Position numbers and translations under genes: made by a program. Of a stretch of 13,156 nucleotides of DNA, positions 1-5,997 are shown one piece after another. The notes beneath the pieces are model-generated. The model had not been told where the DNA came from. It saw only the letters and a program-made list of their open reading frames with translations, and searched no databases. Source of the DNA: Microcaldota archaeon (lineage in GTDB: Archaea > Micrarchaeota > Micrarchaeia > Anstonellales > Anstonellaceae); the NCBI GenBank assembly GCA_026414325.1, contig JAOAJF010000016.1:1-13156 (forward strand), read 5' to 3'. Within the stretch, counting starts at the first letter, position 1; every line of letters begins with the position of its first letter.

Positions 1-276
1 GTCTTCACCTTTACTTTCATGAACTTGGATTTTATTTGTTTTAAGATTGATAGTTACATCACTATTGTGAAGAAAATAATTTGCAAACCATTCTTTTATC
101 ATGTAACCTTTATATCCTAAACAGACAATAAAATCCTTAAAATCAAAATGCGAGTAGATTTTCATAATATGCCATAAAATTGGCATCCCACCAATCTCCA
201 CCATTGGTTTTGGCCTAACTGTGGTTTCCTCGGCTAATCTAGTTCCAAAACCTCCAGCTAAAATAACAACTTTCAT
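1..276 (-). CDS. rfbF: Glucose-1-phosphate cytidylyltransferase, N-terminal part (gene runs off the window)
   Basis: The 92 visible codons encode the nucleotide-binding start of a sugar-nucleotide transferase that makes CDP-glucose from CTP and glucose 1-phosphate, the entry to CDP-linked deoxysugars for surface glycans. The protein opens MKVVILAGGFGTRLAEETT, with the GGxGTR phosphate loop at residues 8-13, then RPKPMVEIGG (about 21-30), ILWHIMKIYSH, and LGYKGYMIKEWFANYFLHNSD (about 53-73). The last two stretches are typical of the cytidylyltransferase branch and separate it from RmlA or GalU. The ATG at 276 is the only sensible start, because it sits directly before the conserved VVILAGG strand. 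No Shine-Dalgarno precedes it. The remaining two thirds lie beyond position 1. Its partners, such as a CDP-glucose 4,6-dehydratase, would be expected downstream, outside the window. The family is clear; substrate specificity rests on similarity I recognise by eye. Confidence 0.86.
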   Translation of the reverse strand, partial: MKVVILAGGFGTRLAEETTVRPKPMVEIGGMPILWHIMKIYSHFDFKDFIVCLGYKGYMIKEWFANYFLHNSDVTINLKTNKIQVHESKGED

Positions 277-296
277 AAAATTATATTTTATTACTA

Positions 297-304
297 AAAT
301 ATAA
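297..304 (-). promoter_or_regulatory. Candidate TATA box for rfbF (leaderless start)
   Basis: Read on the minus strand the site is TTATATTT. Its centre is about 24-25 bases before the ATG at 276, which is the archaeal TATA-to-start-site distance, so transcription would begin at or next to the start codon. No Shine-Dalgarno lies in the gap, which agrees with a leaderless mRNA. The region is AT-rich, so chance matches are possible. Confidence 0.4.
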
Positions 305-319
305 GCTTTATCTTCTTCT

Positions 320-1159
320 TTACTTTTTCTTTGGTAGAACTAGAACTTTTTCAACTAATTCTATATCCTCTAGCGAATAATTAAGCGGTATAAAATTTAA
401 TAAGCAGTAATCAAGCTCAAAATCGGTTATTAAATCAAATAGAACATATTTGTTATTTGTCCATTTAAAATAAAAATCAAATAAGGTTGGATCAGATATA
501 TTTGGCTCTGCTTGAGCAGCAAACTCCACTGCTTTTATTTTTGCTTTATGAAAAGATAAAAAGTGTATTAATTTTTTTAATTCTTTTTTCAAATTATTTA
601 AAGAAAGATTTCTAGTTTTTAGCAAGTGAGCCCCTTCATCTAAATAAGAGCTAATAATTTTTATAAAATAAAAAACGTCTTTTTTTAGATAGTCAAAAGG
701 ATGTGGAACTACTAAATGATAAGTTGAGCCCAAGCGTCTAAAATCAAGAGAAGGTACTTTGGTTTTTTCAGAAACTTTATTACTACAATGCATTTCAAAA
801 ATTATGTTGTTTGGCCCATGAAGTTTAATCTGAGTATACCACGTTCTAAATCTAAAAAGATGATCTTCTAAAGATAGTATTGCATGAATTAGGTCATTAT
901 AAACATTTTGCTCGCCAAATAGTTCTGATCGGATTTTAAAACCTCTTTCTGAAATAGAAGGGCCAATAATGGTTTGAGTTTCTATTCCTTTCTTTTCTAA
1001 TCTTTCCTTTAAAATTTCTTTGAAAATTCTAAGGCCAGCATATTCGTTTGGATGAGGTATAAAAAAAGTTAAATGTTTAGGTAAAAGGCCTTTTCTAAAT
1101 AGGTACTTTTTCATTTTATAAAAATAGATTTCTTTTTCTTTTCTTATTGCAAAAGACAT
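320..1159 (-). CDS. Unrecognised 279-residue protein with a weak metal-hydrolase (M14/aspartoacylase-like) pattern
   Basis: I do not recognise a family for this soluble, basic protein, which has no signal peptide or membrane segment. One pattern stands out: FIPHPNEYAG gives H36-x-x-E39, FEMHCSN gives H124, and AVEFA gives E212. The order H-x-x-E, then H about 85-90 residues on, then a catalytic E, is the layout of zinc-dependent aspartoacylase and succinylglutamate desuccinylase proteins (peptidase M14 clan), whose third ligand often sits in a DLH motif and whose Glu sits in an EVG-like motif. The arginines of that family are not obvious, so this is a hypothesis only. It lies 43 bases upstream of rfbF on the same strand, but rfbF appears to have its own TATA box. 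The start is uncertain: ATG 1159 and the in-frame ATG at 1114 (MKKYLFRKG) are both plausible, and neither has a Shine-Dalgarno. Confidence 0.7.
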   Translation of the reverse strand: MSFAIRKEKEIYFYKMKKYLFRKGLLPKHLTFFIPHPNEYAGLRIFKEILKERLEKKGIETQTIIGPSISERGFKIRSELFGEQNVYNDLIHAILSLEDHLFRFRTWYTQIKLHGPNNIIFEMHCSNKVSEKTKVPSLDFRRLGSTYHLVVPHPFDYLKKDVFYFIKIISSYLDEGAHLLKTRNLSLNNLKKELKKLIHFLSFHKAKIKAVEFAAQAEPNISDPTLFDFYFKWTNNKYVLFDLITDFELDYCLLNFIPLNYSLEDIELVEKVLVLPKKK

Positions 1160-1170
1160 TAGTTACCACT

Positions 1171-1231
1171 TAATATATAATGTAAAAAATACTTAAATAC
1201 TTTTTAGTTAGTTAGAAAAAATAATAAATAA
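1171..1231. promoter_or_regulatory. Divergent promoter region between the 279-residue gene and the helicase
   Basis: The 90-base gap between divergent starts holds several TATA-like stretches. On the minus strand TTATATAT is at 1180-1173 and TATTTAAG at about 1199-1192. On the plus strand CTTAAATA is at 1192-1199 and AATAATAAATA at about 1220-1230, the last centred about 24 bases before the helicase ATG. Neither gene has a Shine-Dalgarno. Which box is used cannot be decided from sequence. Confidence 0.3.
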
Positions 1232-1249
1232 AGTAGACATAAACAAAAT

Positions 1250-3946
1250 ATGAATCTAGCAAATTTAGATAAAGAAAAAATAGAAATTTTAAAGCATGAG
1301 GATAATACACTAGTTGTTGCTAATCCTGGAACTGGAAAAACTTTGATTTTAGCATATAAATATCTTTCTTTAATAGATAAAGGACTAAAACCTGAAAATA
1401 TTTTATGTCTTACTTTTACCACTAAAGCTAGAAGAGAAATGGAAGAAAGAATTATTAAAATATTGAAAGAAAACAATAAAGAAATTGATTATAGTTGTCT
1501 AAATATTTATACATTCCATGCATACGCTTTAGAGAATATAGAAGAGGAGGAATTAGTTTCTACCGATTTACTTCGCTATTCTATATATAAATATTTGAAA
1601 GAAAACAAAATTCTTCGCTACAATGACGAGTATTTAATAGAAAATGTTGTACCAAAAATGGAAAACTTAATAAGATACTTAAAAACTTTTGGAATTAAAC
1701 CAGAAGAAATAAACGTAAAAGAGGTTAAAAAAAATATAGAAAAAACCCAAACTATTTCTAAAGAGGAAATAGATAAATTTACAGAATATTTTGTAGAAAT
1801 TTATAAGTACTATGAGAATATAAAAAGACAAAGAGGAATAGATTATGCAGACATGCTTTTAGAATTTTTAGAATTAAAAAATAAACCAATTTATGAATAT
1901 GTATTAATAGATGAATTACAAGATATAAATTCTTTAGAAGCTCAAATTGCTCTCAGCTCTGCAAAAAAATATTTTGCTGTTGGAGATAAAAAGCAGGCTA
2001 TTTTTGGTTTTCAAGGAGGGTCGATTCTAAATTTTGAGAAATTTAATTGGAAAGGGACAAAAAGTTTTATACTAAAAGAAAATTTCAGAAGTACGGAACA
2101 AATATTGAAATATGCAAAAGAGTATTTTATAAAAAAAACAGCTCAACAAAGCCATAGAGAAGAGTTAAAAGAGCTAACAAATAAAAGAAAGCCTAATGGC
2201 CAACTACCTTTAGTTTATAAAGTTGAAAAAGAGGATATTCCTAGAGCTGTTTCTCAACTTGTGGAAAAATTAGCTAAAGAAAATCCGAACAAAAAAATAG
2301 CAATATTGGTTCGAACTAACTTTCAAATACTAAAAATTTCAAAAGAACTTGAAAGAAATAAGATAGAACATAGCAGCACATACTATTCTTCTTCCCAACA
2401 GGCTAGAGAAGAAATAATTACATTTTTAAAAGCACTTTTAACAAATGATATTCAAAACATAAAAAATGCTATGTTTACTCCTTTCTTTCCAATAGCTTTA
2501 GAAGATGCTTTTGAGCTTTCTAAACTAGAAAATGAAAAAGCATTAGAAAAAATTTTTCAAAAAAGTCCTAAATTCAAGGAATTAAAAAATAATGTAAAAA
2601 ATATTAAAGATTTAGAATTAGTATTTGAAGAGAGAATAATCCCTATTGCAGTTTCTTTAGGTAAAGAATACTTAATTGCAGCTCAAAAAATTCAAAATTC
2701 TTTTACAGATGCACTTAGAATTTTAGAAAATATTACTTTGCAAGAAGTTATAAATTATTTAAAGAGTGCAGAAATTGAAACAGAAGCCCCTGAAACTGAA
2801 AAACAAATAATATTAAGTACAATACATAAAGCAAAAGGAAGGGAATTTGATATAGTGGTTTATGTTCCTCACAAAACAAGAGGAGCTAGTAGTTTTTATG
2901 ATCAAATTGTTGAAAGTATTTTAAAAACAAAAAAAATAGTTATAAAGGAAGAGTTGGAAGAAGAAAACCTAAGAATTGATTTTGTTGCTTTTAGCAGAGC
3001 AATAGACCAACTTTTCATAGTAAGTGATGATGCAGAAGAATATTATATAGAGGGTCTAGCATTAGTGGCTGAATTTGAGTTAAAAGAAAATGAAAAATTT
3101 GAACAAATCCAAAGATTTAAAGATGCTTATAAGTTATTTGTAAACGGAGATTATGAACGATGTAAAAAAATATTGCAAAAAGATAGAAGATGGATTTTAG
3201 ATTTTATTAAAGAACATTTTAGAGAGTTGGATACTCTTTCTTTTTCCCTGTTGGTTGACGAGCCTTGTAGCTACTTAAAATATAATATACTTAACATAAG
3301 TGAATATAGCGAATCTATGGAATTTGGACTAAGTGTGCATAAACTAGCAAAAGATATTTTAAATAATCAAAAAGTTGATTATCCAAAAGAGTATGAGCCA
3401 TATGTAAATAATATTTGTAAGATACACAATAAAATAAAAGAGAGCTATCCACAACTTATAGCAACTGAAAAAAGAATTAAAATAGAACTTGAAAAAATAT
3501 TTCCAGATATAAAAACCTCGATCTTTTTTGAGGGAAGAATAGATGCTATATTTAAAAAAGATAACAAATATTTGATAGTAGATTGGAAAACAGATAAAAC
3601 TATAAACAATGCTTCTGAGCATCGCCAGCAGCTGGAGATATATAAAACAATATTTTCTATTTCAAATAAAATTGAACCTGAAAATATAAAAGTTGCAATA
3701 GGCTATCTGAATCTTCAGCCTTTAGTTAATATTGGAAGAATAGATTGTTTGTTAGATGAAAAACAACCTGCTTTAAGTGCAATTAAAACAGTTGGAAACA
3801 AAATAAAAAAAATTTTAGAATGGAAAGAAAATCCAAACATCTTTTTTGAGGATTTAGAAAAAGAAAAGTGTGAACATGAGCTTTGCTGTTCTGTAGTTGA
3901 GGAATATAAAAAAGAAATAAAGAATATAAAAATAAAAAACGATTAA
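1250..3946 (+). CDS. UvrD/AddA-type superfamily 1 helicase with C-terminal PD-(D/E)XK nuclease
   Basis: An ATP-driven DNA translocase fused to a RecB-like nuclease, probably acting on DNA ends in repair or foreign-DNA degradation. The helicase motifs run in order: Walker A ANPGTGKT (24-31), motif Ia TFTTKARREM (55-64), Walker B-like LIDELQD (219-225), motif III AVGDKKQAIFGFQGG (243-257), motif IV ENFRST (277-282), motif V STIHKAKGREFD (523-534) and motif VI VAFSRA (579-584, with S where UvrD usually has T). The nuclease shows GLSVHKLA (693-700, RecB-type His697), EGRIDAIF (761-768, Asp765), IVDWKTDK (776-783, Asp778 and Lys780) and QQLEIYK (793-799). One Cys (673) precedes the nuclease core and CEHELCC (874-880) follows it, an order like AddB/Cas4 iron-sulphur nucleases but with atypical spacing. 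At 898 residues it is shorter than bacterial AddA, mostly through reduced 1B/2B regions. The start has no Shine-Dalgarno. Confidence 0.93.
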   Translation: MNLANLDKEKIEILKHEDNTLVVANPGTGKTLILAYKYLSLIDKGLKPENILCLTFTTKARREMEERIIKILKENNKEIDYSCLNIYTFHAYALENIEEEELVSTDLLRYSIYKYLKENKILRYNDEYLIENVVPKMENLIRYLKTFGIKPEEINVKEVKKNIEKTQTISKEEIDKFTEYFVEIYKYYENIKRQRGIDYADMLLEFLELKNKPIYEYVLIDELQDINSLEAQIALSSAKKYFAVGDKKQAIFGFQGGSILNFEKFNWKGTKSFILKENFRSTEQILKYAKEYFIKKTAQQSHREELKELTNKRKPNGQLPLVYKVEKEDIPRAVSQLVEKLAKENPNKKIAILVRTNFQILKISKELERNKIEHSSTYYSSSQQAREEIITFLKALLTNDIQNIKNAMFTPFFPIALEDAFELSKLENEKALEKIFQKSPKFKELKNNVKNIKDLELVFEERIIPIAVSLGKEYLIAAQKIQNSFTDALRILENITLQEVINYLKSAEIETEAPETEKQIILSTIHKAKGREFDIVVYVPHKTRGASSFYDQIVESILKTKKIVIKEELEEENLRIDFVAFSRAIDQLFIVSDDAEEYYIEGLALVAEFELKENEKFEQIQRFKDAYKLFVNGDYERCKKILQKDRRWILDFIKEHFRELDTLSFSLLVDEPCSYLKYNILNISEYSESMEFGLSVHKLAKDILNNQKVDYPKEYEPYVNNICKIHNKIKESYPQLIATEKRIKIELEKIFPDIKTSIFFEGRIDAIFKKDNKYLIVDWKTDKTINNASEHRQQLEIYKTIFSISNKIEPENIKVAIGYLNLQPLVNIGRIDCLLDEKQPALSAIKTVGNKIKKILEWKENPNIFFEDLEKEKCEHELCCSVVEEYKKEIKNIKIKND
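3928..3939 (-). terminator. Possible oligo-T terminator of the C/D box sRNA
   Basis: Read on the minus strand, a run of six T (3939-3934) and one of five T (3932-3928) lie about 30 bases past the D box. Archaeal polymerase stops at such T runs without a hairpin. The site overlaps the last codons of the helicase gene antisense, so the primary transcript would need 3' trimming. Support is positional only. Confidence 0.3.
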
Positions 3947-3962
3947 GCTGTGGCAGACTACA

Positions 3963-4034
3963 TTTAATCAGCCCGCACGTCAATCATCATTCAAACCATA
4001 GGTTTGTCTGAGATCACCCTTATCATCATTATTT
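3963..4034 (-). ncRNA. Archaeal C/D box guide sRNA (2'-O-methylation guide)
   Basis: Read on the minus strand, this GC-richer island has the C/D guide layout: box C AUGAUGA (4029-4023), a 12-base spacer, a D'-like box CAGA (4010-4007), a stem CAAACC/GGUUUG around a UAU loop (4006-3992), box C' AUGAUGA (3990-3984), a 12-base spacer UUGACGUGCGGG (3983-3972) and box D CUGA (3971-3968). Both C boxes match RUGAUGA perfectly, both guides are 12 bases, and D' keeps the GA needed for the kink-turn. Such RNAs assemble with L7Ae, Nop5 and fibrillarin. The D guide pairs with the decoding-site strand of 16S rRNA and, by the box D+5 rule, selects the equivalent of E. coli C1402, with one internal U/C mismatch at 1403. 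I found no convincing target for the D' guide. A TATA box (TTTTATAA) ends about 25 bases before box C. The exact ends are estimates. Confidence 0.85.
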
Positions 4035-4052
4035 AAGATATATAAATAAGAA

Positions 4053-4062
4053 CTTATAAAAG
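4053..4062. promoter_or_regulatory. Symmetric TATA box, candidate for both the sRNA and the pilus operon
   Basis: CTTATAAAAG reads as CTTTTATAAG on the other strand, so it is a usable TATA box both ways. On the minus strand it predicts transcription starting just before box C of the sRNA. On the plus strand it predicts a start near 4083-4088 and a leader of about 25 bases before the ATG at 4111. A second AT-rich stretch at 4037-4048 (GATATATAAATA) is an alternative for the plus direction. On the minus strand that stretch would place the start inside the sRNA, which is less consistent. Confidence 0.45.
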
Positions 4063-4110
4063 GTAAGGTTTTAAAATAATAAAAGAGTTAAAAAGTAGGG
4101 GTTACAATAG

Positions 4111-5997
4111 ATGGCTGCAGGCAAGCAGAGCACCAAGAATAAGAATAAGGCTAGAACTAAAACTTTAATGCTTATAAATGAAAGTGCAAAGCTAAAAGAG
4201 TTAAAAAAAGAAATAAATCAGTTTCAAGGAGTTCCGATTGATAGTATTAAACCAATAGTTGTTGATGAAGTAATACCAAAGGAGGATGTTGAAATTTGGT
4301 CTAGAGAGGTTCCTGTTGTTTTAGATACTAAAAAAGAAGAAAAAAAAGCAGTTTTAAGAGAGCTTAAGGCTGAACCAAAGAAAGAGCAGCCACCTATAGC
4401 AGATATTACATTTATAGAATTTGAAAAAATAGAAATTAAAAAAAGCACACTGCAGCCAGTAGAAGTTGAACGTTTGATAGAGTATAAAACTCAAACCTTG
4501 CAGCAAGAAGAGCAAAAATTTAATCTTTTTCCTAGTGAAAAATTAGACTATTTGATAGTACCAAGCATAAACCTGGAACTTAACCCTAAAGAGCATTATC
4601 TTGAGTTAGAGGAAAAAAAAGTTCAATTTATTGATGAAAAAAAAGCAAAAATAGCATCTAACGAGGTAAAAGAAAAAGAAATAGACTTTGTGCAAAAGAC
4701 AGAAAAGGCAGAACAGTTATATTTTCAGGATTTAGAAAAAGATAAATTAAATATTTATTTTGCAAAACAAATTCTTCCGACTTATAAAATTATTGAACTT
4801 AAAGAAAAGGAGGGTTATTTGCTTGATCTGAAGATAGAAGATATTAAAAAAGAAGGGTTAGAACTAAAAAAAGAAAGTAAAAGTCCTGCAGAAGTAAAAA
4901 TAAATTTGGAGGAAAAAGAGCAATTTGTTACACCACTATATTTTGAAGAATATAAAAATATAGAAATATTAAAGGTATGGAATATAGGTTTTTTGCAGCC
5001 TAAACCAAAGTTTTATTATACTGAACTGAAATTAATCGAAGAACCAAAAGCAAAAGAAATAAAACCTGTTGAACATAAAACAAAAATTTTTGATATTGAG
5101 GAAATTGAAAAATATTTAGAGGTAGGGGAAGAAAAACAAAAATTAAAAACTGAGAAAGAACCTTATGAAAAGAAAGAAGAAAAAAGAATTGAAAAAATAG
5201 AACTAGACAAAAGGGAATTAGAAGAATATAATAGATTTTTTTTGATTCAGACAAATATAATTGATTTCTTAGAAAATGACCCAACATATTATTATGAAAA
5301 ATTGCCAGAATGGGCAAAAGAATTTTTTGAAATAGTCAAAATGGAACAAAAATATTGGCAACTTGTAAAAAAAAGAGAGGAACCGGATTATAAAAAACAA
5401 AAAGAGATATTTGTTAATGAAATAAATTTGCTTTCTCCAGAACAAAGAATATGGTTAGAAAAAATGATAACAAGTTCTAAGGCTTTGGCTAGTTTGGTTT
5501 TAATTTTTGAACAAAATAAAAATGAACAAATAATTCAACAAACAGAAAAAATTTATAAGCAATTAATCCAAAAGCATCCAGATATTAAACCTTTAGTTGA
5601 ATATAGGTTCTCAAAATATATTTTTATAAAAACTTTTGATAAAGAAAACATCGAACCGCCGTTTAACTTAAAATTAATTCTTGAAAATTTTGATGAGAGA
5701 ATAGCCCTATTAACTTATTGTTGGTGGATAATTTTATTTGATCAAATAATGAAAAATTCTAAGAATAAAAAATTGGTTGAAATAATAGCAGATTGCTATA
5801 GGCAAATGATGATAAAAAAACCAGAGATTTCAAGAGAATTAAAAGAAATGAAAATAATAAACAACGCTATTTTAAACTTTTTTGTTGAAGAAAGAATTGA
5901 AAATATTACCATACCTTCTTTAAAAGAAATAGTAGTGTATGAAATAACATATTTAATAAATCAGATGTATAATAAAAGGAGGGAAGTAAATGGCTGA
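4111..5997 (+). CDS. Unrecognised E/K-rich 628-residue cytosolic protein heading the pilus operon
   Basis: I do not recognise this family. There is no signal peptide or membrane segment, so it should act in the cytoplasm. Residues 1-40 are basic. Residues 40-370 are rich in Glu and Lys and carry degenerate repeat-like units: LYFQDLEKDKLNIYF...LPTYKIIELKE (203-232) resembles LYFEEYKNIEILKVW...KPKFYYTELKL (276-308), with a weaker copy near 146-168. Residues 370-628 look like a folded, mostly helical domain with aromatic clusters (DPTYYYEKLPEWAKEFFEI at 390-408, YCWWIILFDQIM at 536-547). The start ATG follows AGGGG at 4097-4101, a modest Shine-Dalgarno. The stop overlaps the ATPase start by 8 bases, implying translational coupling and a role with that ATPase, for example as a scaffold or regulator; this is inference. 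The first codons favour AAG and AGC, unlike the AAA-rich remainder. Confidence 0.8.
   Translation: MAAGKQSTKNKNKARTKTLMLINESAKLKELKKEINQFQGVPIDSIKPIVVDEVIPKEDVEIWSREVPVVLDTKKEEKKAVLRELKAEPKKEQPPIADITFIEFEKIEIKKSTLQPVEVERLIEYKTQTLQQEEQKFNLFPSEKLDYLIVPSINLELNPKEHYLELEEKKVQFIDEKKAKIASNEVKEKEIDFVQKTEKAEQLYFQDLEKDKLNIYFAKQILPTYKIIELKEKEGYLLDLKIEDIKKEGLELKKESKSPAEVKINLEEKEQFVTPLYFEEYKNIEILKVWNIGFLQPKPKFYYTELKLIEEPKAKEIKPVEHKTKIFDIEEIEKYLEVGEEKQKLKTEKEPYEKKEEKRIEKIELDKRELEEYNRFFLIQTNIIDFLENDPTYYYEKLPEWAKEFFEIVKMEQKYWQLVKKREEPDYKKQKEIFVNEINLLSPEQRIWLEKMITSSKALASLVLIFEQNKNEQIIQQTEKIYKQLIQKHPDIKPLVEYRFSKYIFIKTFDKENIEPPFNLKLILENFDERIALLTYCWWIILFDQIMKNSKNKKLVEIIADCYRQMMIKKPEISRELKEMKIINNAILNFFVEERIENITIPSLKEIVVYEITYLINQMYNKRREVNG
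5977..5983 (+). promoter_or_regulatory. Strong ribosome binding site of the pilus ATPase gene
   Basis: AGGAGGG ends six bases before the ATG at 5990. It lies inside the last codons of the 628-residue gene and fixes the ATPase start within the 8-base overlap. Confidence 0.75.

Noticed and set aside
1250..3946. Reading the helicase-nuclease as part of a CRISPR or named defence system
   Set aside because: No cas genes, no repeat array and no partner nuclease or methylase nearby; general repair is the simpler view.
3947..4035. Guide RNA on the plus strand of the same gap
   Set aside because: The plus strand has no RUGAUGA boxes; all C and C' boxes and the D box CUGA are in order only on the minus strand.
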